Source: Globodera rostochiensis
Lineage: Eukaryota > Nematoda > Chromadorea > Rhabditida > Heteroderidae
NCBI GenBank assembly: GCA_018350325.1
Contig: JAEVLN010000001.1
Span: 4,059,254-4,123,253, forward strand
Direction: 5' to 3'
Length of the DNA: 64,000 bases
Shown: positions 44,701-56,700 of the stretch, in pieces
How the letters are laid out: every line of letters starts with the position of its first letter
Position numbering within the stretch: the first letter of the stretch is position 1
Made by a program: the position numbers and the translations under genes
Notes under the pieces: generated by a model
What the model saw: only the letters and a program-made list of their open reading frames with translations
Database searches by the model: none
What the model was told of the DNA's origin: nothing

Positions 44701-47700
44701 CGTTGACGCCCTTGGGCAAGACGACGGACTGAAACCGGTGAGAAGTGCGAAAAGAGAGAAAGAAGGCGAAAGAGGGAATGAAAGTTATAGTTTATGGGCT
44801 AAATGCGCATTTATTGGAATAAATGTCGTAAACTTACAAATAAATTAATTTTAATTAATATTGAGAAAATCAAAATAATCCTTATATAAAAAGGAGAATG
44901 GTTTGTGTGTTTGTAACGCGGGTTTTGAATTTTGCAAGGACGTTGTGCCAAAAGGTTAAGATGTGAAGAAGGTTAGTCACAAGGATGAAGGAAATAGTGT
45001 TGAAAGTGAAGAGACTTTTGAAAGGGAAAGAGAGAAAAAATGAGAGATAAGGTGGGGGTAGAGATATTGAGCAAATGGCTGCGCTGCCCGCTGTGGCGTG
45101 CGCGTCGCTGACGCGTACACCACTCGCTGCTCATTTGCAGCGGGTGCGCAGCGCTGTCCAATTGGTGTGGGAGCGCAGAGGAAGAAGGAAGGGGAAAGAG
45201 TAAGGGAGAAGAGGCAAGAGAAAGAATGAAAGGAGGGAGTGTGAGTGAGAAATGATGAGCAGCAGAGATTAGCGGATGGTAAAGAAAAAGCAAGAGAAAC
45301 TTTCGTTGCTGTCGGTGGGGTAGTGGATAAGCGCTTTAGCGTTTAATACGTGATGTGTGGGTTCAATTCCCGAATGCAAGATTCTTTTTTCAATTAATTA
45401 AAATTAAACAAACAGGTTAATTCATTTTTTTCTTTTATTAAAGCCAAAATAAATTAGTTTTAAAATTTTTTAACAAAGATAAAAGGGAAAACCAGTGCAA
45501 AAATAAGTGCCAAGCGGGAAAAGTGCCAAAAGGGAAAAAGAGAGAAAATGCCAAGAGGGAAAAGTACCAAAGATGAAAATGTCAAAAGGAAAAAGTGGAA
45601 AAAGGTGAAATGCCACGGGGGAAAAGCCAAAAGCGGGGAAAAGTGCCAAGCGAGAAAGCGACAAAAGGGAAAATGCCAACAGGAACCGGTGCCAAAGGAA
45701 AAAGTGCAAAAAGGTCAAATGCCACGGGGGAAAAGCCAAAAGCGTGAAACAGTGCCGAGAGGGAAAAGTGCCAAAAGGCAAAATGCCAAGAGGGAACGGT
45801 GCCAAAAGGAAAAGTGCAAAAAGGTGAAATGCCACGGGGGAAAAGCCAAAAGCGGGGAAACAGTGCCGAGTGGGAAAAGTGCCAAAAGGCAAAATGCCAA
45901 GAGGGAACGGTGCCAAAAGGAAAAGTGCAAAAAGGTGAAATGCCACGGGGGAAAGTGCCAAAAGGTAAAAAGGGAGAAAATGTCAAAAGGAAACGGTGCC
46001 AAAAGGAAAAGTGCAAAAAGGTGAAATGCCACGGAAGAAAAGCCAAAAGCGGGGAAAAGTGCCAAGCGAGAAAGCGACAAAAGGGAAAATGCCAAGAGGA
46101 ACCGGTGCCAAAGGAAAAAATGCAAAAAGGTGAAATGCCACGGGGGAAAAGCCAAAAGCGGGGAAACAGTGCCGATAGGGAAAAGTGCCAAAAGGCAAAA
46201 TGCCAAGAGGGAACGGTGCCAAAAGGAAAAGTGCAAAAAGGTGAAATGCCACAGGGGAAAGCCAAAAGCGTGAAACAGTGCCGAGAGGGAAAAGTGCCAA
46301 AAGGCAAAATGCCAAGAGGGAACGGTGCCAAAAGGAAAAGTGCAAAAAGGTGAAATGCCACGGGGGAAAAGCCAAAAGCGGGGAAACAGTGCCGAGAGGG
46401 AAAAGTGCCAAAAGGCAAAATGCCAAGAGGGAACGGTGCCAAAGGAAAAAGTGCAAAAAGGTGAAATGCCACGGGGGAAAAGCCAAAAGCGGGGAAACAG
46501 TGCCGAGAGGGAAAAGTGCCAAAAGGCAAAATGCCAAGAGGGAACGGTGCCAAAAGGAAAAGTGCAAAAAGGTGAAATGCCACGGGAGAAAAGCCAAACG
46601 CGGGAAAATGCCAAGCGGGAAAGTGCCAAAAGGTAAAAAGGGAGAAAATGTCAAAAGGAAACGGTGCCAAAAGGAAAAGTGCAAAAAGGTGAAATGCCAC
46701 GGGAGAAAAGCCAAAAGCGGGGAAAAGTGCCAAAAGGCAAAATGCCAAAAGGCAAAATGCCAAGAGGGAACGGTGCCAAAGGAAAAAGTGCAAAAAAAAA
46801 TGCTACGGGGGAAAAGCCAAAAGCGGAAAAACGGTGCCGAGAGGGAAAAGTGCCAAAATGCAAAATGCCAAGAGGGAACGGTGCCAAAAAGAAAAATGCC
46901 AAAAGGGAAAAGTGCCCAAAGCGGAAAAAGGTAAATAGGGAGAAAATGTCAAGAAGGAAAAATGCCAAAAGGGAAAAGTGCCTAAAGGGGAAAAAGGTAA
47001 AAAGGGAGAAAATGTCAAGAGGGAAAAGTGCCAAAAGGCAAAATGCCAAAAAAGAACGGTGCCAAAGGAAAAAGTGCAAAAAAAAAATGCTACGGGGGAA
47101 AAGCCAAAAGCGTAAAAACGGTGCCGAGAGGGAAAAGTGCCAAAAGGCAAAATGCCAAGAGGGAACGGTGCTAAAAGGAAAAGTGCAAAAAGGTGAAGTG
47201 CCACGGGAAAAAAGCTAAAAGCGGGGAAAATGCCAAGAGGGAACGGTGCCAAAAAGAAAAATGCCAAAAGGGAAAAGTGCCTAAAGGGGAAAAAGGTAAA
47301 TAGGGAGAAAATGTCAAGAGGGAAAAATGCCAAAAGGAAAAATGCCAAAAGGGAAAAGTGCCAAAAGGCAAAATGCCAAAAAAGAACGGTGCCAAAGGAA
47401 AAAGTGCAAAAAAAAATGCTACGGGGGAAAAGCCAAAAGCGGAAAAACGGTGCCGAGAGGGAAAAGTGCCAAAAGGCAAAATGCCAAGAGGGAACGGTGC
47501 CAAAAAGAAAAATGCCAAAAGGGAAAAGTGCCTAAAGGGGAAAAAGGTAAATAGGGAGAAAATGTCAAGAGGGAAAAATGCCAAAAGGAAAAATGCCAAA
47601 AGGGAAAAGTGCCTAAAGGGGAAAAAGGTAAAAAGGGAGAAAATGTCAAGAGGGAAAAGTGCCAAAAGGCAAAATGCCAAGAGGGAAAAGTGCCTAAAGG

Positions 47701-50700
47701 GGAAAAAGGTAAAAAGGGAGAAAATGTCAAGAGGGAAAAGTGCCAAAAGGCAAAATGCCAAAAGGGAAAAGTGCCTAAAGGGGAAAAAGGTAAAAAGGGA
47801 GAAAATGTCAAGAGGGAAAAGTGCCAAAAGGCAAAATGCCAAGAGGGAAAAGTGCCTAAAGGGGAAAAAGGTAAAAAGGGAGAAAATGTCAAGAGGGAAA
47901 AGTGCCAAAAGGCAAAATGCCAAAAGGGAAAAGTGCCTAAAGGGGAAAAAGGTAAAAAGGGAGAAAATGTCAAGAGGGAAAAGTGCCAAAAGGCAAAATG
48001 CCAAAAAAGAACGGTGCCAAAGGAAAAAGTGCAAAAAAAAAATGCTACGGGGGAAAAGCCAAAAGCGGCGGTGCCGAGAGGGAAAAGTGCCAAAAGGCAA
48101 AATGCCAAGAGGGAACGGTGCTAAAAGGAAAAGTGCAAAAAGGTGAAATGCCACGGGAAAAAAGCTAAAAGCGGGGAAAATGCCAAGAGGGAACGGTGCC
48201 AAAAAGAAAAATGCCAAAAGGGAAAAGTGCCTAAAGGGGAAAAAGGTAAATAGGGAGAAAATGTCAAGAGGGAAAAATGCCAAAAGGAAAAATGCCAAAA
48301 GGGAAAAGTGCCTAAAGGGGAAAAAGGTAAAAAGGGAGAAAATGTCAAGAGGGAAAAGTGCCAAAAGGCAAAATCCAAAAAGGGAACGGTGCCAAAAGGA
48401 AAAGTTCAAAAAGGTGAAATGCCACGGGGGAAAAGCCAAAAGCGGGGAAAAGTGCCAGGCGAGAAAGTTCCAAAAGAGAAAAGAGAGAAAATGCCAAAAA
48501 GAATGCGTCAAAAGTGCCAAAAAGCAAAATTTGAATAAGGGAAAAGTGCCCAAAGTGGAAAAAGGTAAAAGGGAGAAATGTCAGGAGGGAAAAGTGCCAA
48601 GCAGGAAAAGTGCCAAAAAGGAAAATCTGCCATAAGATGAAAATGCCAAAACGAAAAGTGCCAAAAAGTGAAATGCCAAGGGGGAAAAAGCAAAAGCGGG
48701 GAATGTGCCATAAGTGGGTAAAGCTAAAAGTTGGAAAATGCCAAAAGGATAAAACGCCAAGAGGAAAAAGTGCCAAAAAGGGAAAATGTCAAAAGAAGAA
48801 AATTCCAAGGATAAAAAGCGTTGAAGTATTTCAATCAAATCTGTGCATAACATATCCGTACTTCTAGCGGTTGGTGCGCCGTTAGGCGCACCTAAACCGC
48901 TAGTATTCCATATAAAATCGCACTCCCATTCATTTACTTTTACATATTGCCAAGAAACAGTTTTAAAATTGAAACCAACGACACTATGGAAAGGAAAGGA
49001 CAGAGTTTGAACGAAACAAAGGGAAAGAGTAGTGGAAGATTGTAGGGATGTTCGAGACTTGAAATTTACCGAGAACCGAGACCGAGACCGAGAAATGACA
49101 CCGAGAACCGAGACCGAGAAATGACCCCGAGACTCGAGACCGAGAACGAGACCCAAAAAAACCGAGAAATTTCTCGACTCGGGAACCGAGAATCGAGAAA
49201 TTTCAATTTTTTTTTCGAAATTCACTAAAAAAATATTTTTAAGCTCCACAAATTTTCAATAAATATTTTACACTCAGGGGTGCCAATTGTCCCTTGGTAC
49301 TTTTCGGCGTACTGATTCTGTACTGATTTTCAGGATAATTCGTAATTTTTGGACCAATTTTTTAAGCAGCATTCATAATTGGTTGCAAATCTGTAACAAA
49401 TTGAGTATAAAATTCAAAATTTTGCCAACAAATCTTACCAACCAATTTCCACAAATTTTGAATTTAATTTTTATTTCTTTTTGCCCGATATCCAGTCCAT
49501 CGGAACCGCCGGAGAAAAGAATTTTTAAAAAAAGTACACTTTAAGAGTTGTATTTTTCCGTTTTTATTGCATTTAAGCAATTTTCAAAAAATGCAAATTT
49601 TTCGCGAATTCTGCTTTATTTAGGGGGGGGGGGGGTCGGCAATTTTGAATTTTTGACTCAATTTGTTAACAGATTTGCAACGAATAAAAATGCGGAAATT
49701 TTTTAAAGCTTTTTAGGAATATTAAGGAGGGGTCGGGTGGCTCCGATAGATGCGCCGGGAAAAATTAGGAAAATGTGCTTAAAATTGCAAAAAAAAACCA
49801 TCATTTTTAATAGGTTTTTGTAAGAATCAATAAAAAGGAGTAATTATTAAATTAAAAGAATAAAATGCAGGCATGGACACGGTTACCCGTAACCGCGGCT
49901 AACCGCGGATACCCGCGGCTAACCGCGGTTAACGGTTATGAAATTTTAAAAGGTCGCGGTTACGGGCGGTTAACGGTTATGAGATTTTGAGGACGGGCGG
50001 TTACGGTCGGTTAACGGTTATGACCACTAAAACCGCGGTTAACCGTAGCATCCGTTGTTTTATTGATTGCTGAGCGTTGAACGATTTGCCTTTATAATTT
50101 CTTTGACTTTTTATTCACATTTCACCAACCGACACTATCTGTCCTATGGCTAAGTGGTGAAGCTCTTAGACTGATTTTATTTGGTCTAGTTTCTAGCCCC
50201 TTCCGCTGTTCATTTTTTTCTTTATATTTTAATATCCCTCCTTTTTAGTTTTCTTACAAATTAGCTATAAAAAATTAACTAAGTATTTACATAAATAATT
50301 AGTTCATTTTAGTACTCAATTACCTAAAATTCGGACGCTTTTACTCAGCATAAGTCGTTAGATATCGATTTTTTTCGTCGGCGGCGCCTATCGGCACCGC
50401 CGAACCTCCACTCCTTTTCTTAAAATACTTTAGGAAACTAATGCGCAAAAAACAGAAAAATATTACTCTGATCGGTCGCGCTTTCTTAGATTTTAATCAT
50501 GAAAGTGTTAGAAAGAGATTTAAAAATTTTTTTCATTGACAAACTTTCTGCTAAAAATCACATGTAAGTTCAATACACATCAATTTTGATTTAATTTTAG
50601 AAAGACGCCATATCATGATCGGAAAAAATTCGTTGTAATTTTTCGAAATCTGGAAAACTTTATTGATTTTTAAATAATGCGGTTAACCGCGGCTAACCGC

Positions 50701-53700
50701 GGGCGGTTAACGGTTATGAAATTTTCAAAGGGCCCGGTTACGGGCGGTTAACGGTTATGAGTTCATAACCGTGTCCATGCCTGATAAAATGGATTTCACT
50801 CGGGGAGTAGAAACTCCGATTGTTACAAGTTAGAGTCAGAACTAAACCACTGAGCCACACAGGCAATGGCTGAATGTTTTGTGCAAAGTTATTAAATTAA
50901 AGATTTCTAAATTTGTCATTGTGTATTTTCAAATCTTTCAAGCCCATAATTCTTTAATGATTTCTCACCAAAGCCATCTTTACCAGTGCAAAAAAGTCTC
51001 GTTTTCCGAGACTAAAAACCCGAGACCGAGAACCGAGACCGAGACCCAAAAAAACCGAGAAATTTCTCAACTCGAGAACCGAGACCGAGACCCAAAAAAA
51101 CCGAGAAATTTCTCAACTCGAGAACCGAGACCGAGAATCTCGAACATCCCTAGAAGATTGGAACAAAATCAGTAGCGAAAGGACAGTGAGAAGCAAAGCG
51201 TTTCCTGCGGCTCCACCTGATGTTCTGCGAGTGCTGCGCGATGCTGTCGATGGGGCGCTGCGCGTCGACTTGCGCAACGGAGCCGTCGATGAAACGCCCT
51301 TCGGCACCAGCGGCTTTCGGTCGCCGTCGGCGCTGCCTTCAAACGGTTGTGCCGTAGGCTCTTCCTCGTCGTCTTCCGCCTGAGTCATCGACACATACGC
51401 GCGGTGGTAGCGATGGTCGACGCGCGAGAAAAGACGCGTGCGGGAGGCGAAGCGGCGGAGGGTGGAGGACAGCGACGAGCCGCCGGAGGGCGCCGGCAAC
51501 GGAGAGGAATTAGCCGTGTACGGCACTTCTAATTTATAAGATGGATGATCGTGGGGGATGGTACAAAAGTGAAGGCAAATTTTGGGAGGACCGGACGAGA
51601 CGGCGTGGGCAAATGACAAAAAACCCGAAAAGTCTTTAAAATACGAAAATGCAAGGGCAGGCAAAGGGCAAAGAATGCGACAAACCAACAAACAATTATA
51701 AGCAAAAGTTGCGCTGCCGTACAACTCGCCTATGTAACATTTCGCCTACGCAACATTTCGCCTACGCAACATTTCGCCTACAAAGCCAAAAGGCAACATT
51801 TCGCCTACAAGGTTAAAAGGTTACAACTCGCCTACGCAACATTTCGCCTACACAGTCAAAAAGCGACATTTCGCCTACAAATTTTAAAAATTCGATTTTT
51901 AACATTTCCTTTGACAAATTTAAGGCTTATTTAGTTAGATCAAGAGCAAAAGCATTGTACAAATCCATCTTCACACACGTATACCTAATTATTTATAGAT
52001 AACGGAAAATGAATCTTGAAAAATTGATGCGCAACAAAGTTGAGAGCCTGCAGAAGAAGAAGAAGCAATACATTGCGGCAGAGCAAAGTACAATCCGAGA
52101 AGAAGAAGAAACAAATCAGTCAATACTTCATCGAGATTCGCCGATCGCTTCTGTTGGAGACGAAAACTTGGAGCCCGTTGAATTTTAGGCTGATTCGAAA
52201 AAACTGGGTCTGAAAAGGAAGATCCAAGAAGAGCCAAGCGCAAAACCTCAAAAATTTTCGGGCAAGCAAGGAAGTACGTCACTGCGAGGTTTTTGAGCAC
52301 TTCGACAAATGTTAAGTCGGTAAATTTTTATGCATTGGTTTTTTGAAAGGTGTAAAATTCAATATCAAGGAAGGATAGTGAATCGATGCTGCTTTTATAC
52401 GACAGCAGGATTTCGCGACCAAATCAAGGCGACGTTGTGCTAGTTCCCAAGGTAAGCTTAATCAATTAATAAAACAAAAAGTTTTCTTTGGTTACTGGAT
52501 GTCCTGAGTAGGGACCAGTTTTAGTTTTTTGGCTATTTTTGAAGTTTAGATACTAAAAATCCGGTCCCTAGTAAAGAAAAGTAGGCATATAAGAATAACG
52601 GAATAGTCGATCCTTTTCAACAATTCGGTAGTTAGTTCGAGAGCGTTCTTTGCACAAGTTTTTCCTTTGTTTTAGGGAATCTAGTTTCAAATTCAACAGG
52701 GCAGTTCTCCGAGACAGTCAACTCCATCAATGCCCAGTTTCGCAAAACAACAGAGGTGCCTAGATGAGAGATCAATTCTATTGACAAATCTATTCAATCA
52801 TTTTGTATCATTTCTTTGTTGCCAAAGAGTTAATAACATTGAAGCTTTGATTCTTTCGCGCATTGCAAAATGCTTAATCGTTTGTCAAAGAAAATAATAA
52901 TAAAAAAATTTTTAAATTTGTAGGCGAAATGTTGCTTTTTGACTGGGTAGGCAAAATGTAACATAGGCGAAATGTTGTGTAGGCGAATTGTAACATTTTA
53001 ACCTTGTAGGCGAAATGTTGCCTATTGGCTGTGTAGGCGAAATGTAAATAGGCGAAATGTTGCGTAGGCGAAGTGTTGCTTTTTGGCTTTGTAGGCGAAA
53101 TGTTGCCTTTTGGCTGTGTAGGCGAAATGTTACATAGGCGAGTTGTAGTGGCGCCAAAAGTTGTCTGCTGATTAACAGGCAAATCGTTGCGATATTCAAT
53201 AAAATTTGAATTATGATTATAAATCCCCAAGGCTAATGTGTCCTCTAAATGAAGGGAAATGACAAATTCCTTCGAATTTACTAATTTGGATATTAAATTG
53301 AAGCAACAGCCAACCAAATGATTGCGATGCATAGCCAAATGCTCCGTTTAGATATGTTTAATTTGTCAAATAATTTTAAAGGGTCAAAATAAAAGAAATG
53401 GCCAACCCTTTCCCTTCTCAATGTGACTGCCGACGAGCGATTGTGCCAACTCCGTCTCGCCCATATCGTGCGACCCCCGAGGCGAATTCTCCTCGTCGGC
53501 CGTTGAATAACTGACACGTCTCTCTGTTGACAATTCTTTTTATTCAATTTAATTTCATTTATTTTATTTCTGGCTTCTCATTACCCGGGTGAAGTTCGTT
53601 GATGGAGTGCATTGATCCACTGCCCAATGGTTGCTGTTGGCTGAGCGGTTGCGTTTGGGGGTTGAACGTGTTCGAAAGGATGGACCATCGTCGTTGGGAC

Positions 53701-56700
53701 TGCAAAAGGGGGGCAAGTCCAAAGGTTGGAAGTAAAACACCAGAATTTGTCGACCTGCAGTCGTTCCCATCCGCTGTTTGCAGCATTTGCGCTTTTCTGT
53801 TTCTGCGAGCGTACCGCGCGGGGAAGGCTTTGAAAGGTTTCGCGCAAAAAGGCGGTGATCTGCTGGAGCAATGCGCAGACGATCAGTTGCAGAACCACCG
53901 GCATGGCGTCTCCGGACCCGCGGGGGTCGTTGACGCTGCCGTCGTCTAAAAAGTCTTCCAATTCGTCCTGGAGTCGCAGCTGTCGCTGCTCGGCCGTTGT
54001 TGGCGTCATTTTCGCGCGTTTCTTCACTTTTTCCGCCTCATCGTCCAGCTGCTTCTGCAGTCGCAAGCCTAATTGCACTCCCCACGCGTAAAAGGCGCGT
54101 CCGGAGGCGCGCTGGAGGAGCGCGGTACGACGCGAAACGCCGCCCCCGCCGGCGCCAACACGCAAGGACGACTGGGGGTTGATGGACGGCGTCGGCGGGA
54201 CGGTGGGGCACGTGCCGACGCTGCCACCGCCAAAAGAACGATGTTGACCCGAAAAAAATATTCCACTGAAAAGTGAAGAAGTAATTGTTTTGACAGAAGA
54301 AAAGGATCGGATAATTGATCATTTGCTTGATTTAACCGCACCTCCGAATCCAATCGGGCCAATCCGCCCGGTTGCATCGGTGCACAAAATGTGCACATTC
54401 GACGAGAAGCACAGCTCGGGCCAACACAGGCGAGCGCAGTTCGGGAATGGCCGCAACGAGTGGCGAGTCGGGGAAAGTGCCGGGCCGACTGTTTTCCAGC
54501 AAAAACGCAAAGCGTGCAGCACCGGCGTGCACTTCTTTGAACTGCAAAATAAAAAGTTAAAAAATTAGAAAAGCCTTGTTTTCTGTTTGTTTGCCTGTAC
54601 AAGCCGTGGCTGTGGCAGAAACTTGGGTACAGCTTGATGTTGATGAGCAACTTCCAGCGGATCGTCTACTGCAGCTCCGCTGGCAATCTTCAGTGCCGTG
54701 CCCCCTCTTCCGGTACGCCTCCCGCCACTTTCCGCAAACGCTTCGCCTCGCTTTGACAGCGATTTCTCCGGCCTTAAACGAACACCGCCCGCCCCGCTGA
54801 CAGCGTCCACCGAAATTCCCCCCAGAGACCCGCCGCCCTCAACGTCCTCAACAAATTGCTGCTGGTCGTCGGCGGCGTTGGAAGAACCGCCGTCGTCCTC
54901 CTCAGAATTGGTCGGCTCCGCCGAACCCGTACCGGATCGACCCTTAATTGATGGACAATTGGTACTCTAGTGTAATTTGTAGTGATATTCGAGAGTCTCG
55001 GTCTCGGGTCTTGACCCAAGAAAAGTCAACGGGTTTTTTGGGTATTGAGTCTCGAGTCTCATTCATTTTTTGGAAGGTCAAATTTATTGCGTAAAACCTC
55101 CTAAAACTTTTTTTGTGGGACCAGTAAATGCCAAATCGTGAATTCTTTTGTTAAAATTCAAAATTTTTAATACTCCGACTGAATGGCAAGTACTTCTTAA
55201 AAATAACACATATTTAGCACTGTACTTTCCATTCAAGTACATCTGGAAGCTCTTAATTAACTCATATAATAAATTTAAATTGGCTAACCAACCTTTAACA
55301 GACTCAGCGCAAATTGAAGTCGGCCGCCCCCTCCGCCAGCCCTTCCGGCGGTCTGTTGAGTTTTAGCCCTTTTACTGCCCGTCAGACCAACGATAGGTCC
55401 GCCCTGGGGACTTTCAATGGAGTCGTCAACGGAAACGGACGGCATCAGTTGGGGAGGCGGCGTGGACTGCGTGGACCCGCCCGGCTGGGCGGCCCCCCCG
55501 TCGCTGTCTGCGCACCCCAAGGCAAAGTCTGAGGCCGCCGTTGTCGTCGATTGCATCCGTCGGAACAGCCCGCGCCTCAGGGAAGTGGGCGGCGCTCCGT
55601 CGCGCGGCTGCGCAACAGCGGCAGAGGCGCAAGGGCTGGACGAGGAGATGAGGGCGGACGACGACTTCGACTGCAGCAGTCCACAACCTCCACAGGAGTT
55701 GAGGCCGGCACCACTCCCATTCAACGACTTTCGCCCAAATCCATTAACATCAACTTTTTCGGCAAGGGTTTCCGCGGACAGAGCACTGAGGGCACATCGC
55801 CGCAGGGTATTTCCGTGGCGCTCGAATGCATACGCCAGCAACAATCGAATATCCTGCGAACATGAACAAAGAAAATGCCATCAGCCCCTGCCGGATGAGA
55901 ACCTGCGCGTAGCTCATGTTCTCGGGCTGGCTGAGTTCGTGTGCGCTTGCGGTTAGTTTGTCCAGAAGCGGTCCCAACAATGCGCCCATCAGAACGCCTT
56001 CAATGCCGCTTTGTGACTGGTTGAAGTTGTTCTTGTAGCTGGGCATTCGAGCGACGGCTGATTCAGCGGAGACGCGTCGGCCATCGCCGCCATCGCCGGT
56101 AGAGCATTTCCGACGGAAGGAACCGTCCGCCCATACGCTGCTCTCGCGTTGGCTGGACAAACGACTGCGGGAGGCGAGCGCGAGACGGTCGAGCGCCAAA
56201 TTGCACTGACAAAACACTATCAAAGAATGCAGCGCGTCGACAAGTTGCACGCACGGCGTTTGGGCCACTTGGTCACGCAGCAGCATACAAAGAGCCCTCG
56301 GACTTTGGGGACAATTTTGTGAGTTCAAACTAGGGTTGCAGCCAGGGGGGATCCCCGGTCAAACCGGGGACGGGGATACCGGGGACGGACAAACCGGGGA
56401 TCCCCGTTTTCGGGGATGAGCAAACCGGGGAACGGGGATCCCCGTTTTTGCTTCGAAATTTCAGAGAAAAAAACTGGTTTACGTAAAAGTGGAGGATGCC
56501 CGGAGGTACCGACAGGCGCCGTCGGAGAGAAATTTTACTAAATATTCTTTTAGTGGGGGAGCACACGCGACAGGACCAAAATAAATTTAAAAAAGAGCTT
56601 GGACTCAAGCGGGTCCGAACCCAGACAGAAACATAAGAAGTACGGGATGACAAACCAATAGGACACCAATTCACTTGAGTAGACTCACCTAAAAGTATTG

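Larger units (their letters stand above)
49868..50783. mobile_element. hAT-like non-autonomous transposon, inner of a nested pair
   Basis: Perfect 18-bp terminal inverted repeat: starts CAGGCATGGACACGGTTA and ends TAACCGTGTCCATGCCTG. Flanked by the perfect 8-bp duplication ATAAAATG (49860-49867 and 50784-50791). Subterminal zones carry iterated GGTTAACGGTTATGA and AACCGCGG motifs in inverted orientation at the two ends. Being inside 49043-51152, it inserted later. No transposase seen. Confidence 0.92.
49043..51152. mobile_element. hAT-like non-autonomous transposon, outer of a nested pair
   Basis: Begins TAGGGATGTTCGAGA and ends TCTCGAACATCCCTA, a perfect 15-bp terminal inverted repeat. It is flanked by the perfect 8-bp direct repeat GAAGATTG (49035-49042 and 51153-51160), the hAT signature. 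Subterminal zones carry iterated GAACCGAGACCGAGA and AGAAATTTCTC motifs on both sides. No transposase is recognised inside. It sits in an unc-80 intron and contains a second element at 49868-50783 plus tRNA-like sequences. Confidence 0.9.

Noticed and set aside
45309..45386. Functional tRNA gene
   Set aside because: A and B boxes are present, but acceptor and anticodon stems cannot be drawn convincingly; kept only as a tRNA-like repeat.
45582..48553. Long ORFs (to 460 codons) rich in Phe/Leu/Trp (minus) or Lys (plus)
   Set aside because: They are translations of the minisatellite unit in several frames on both strands at once, with no unique sequence, and lie in an unc-80 intron.
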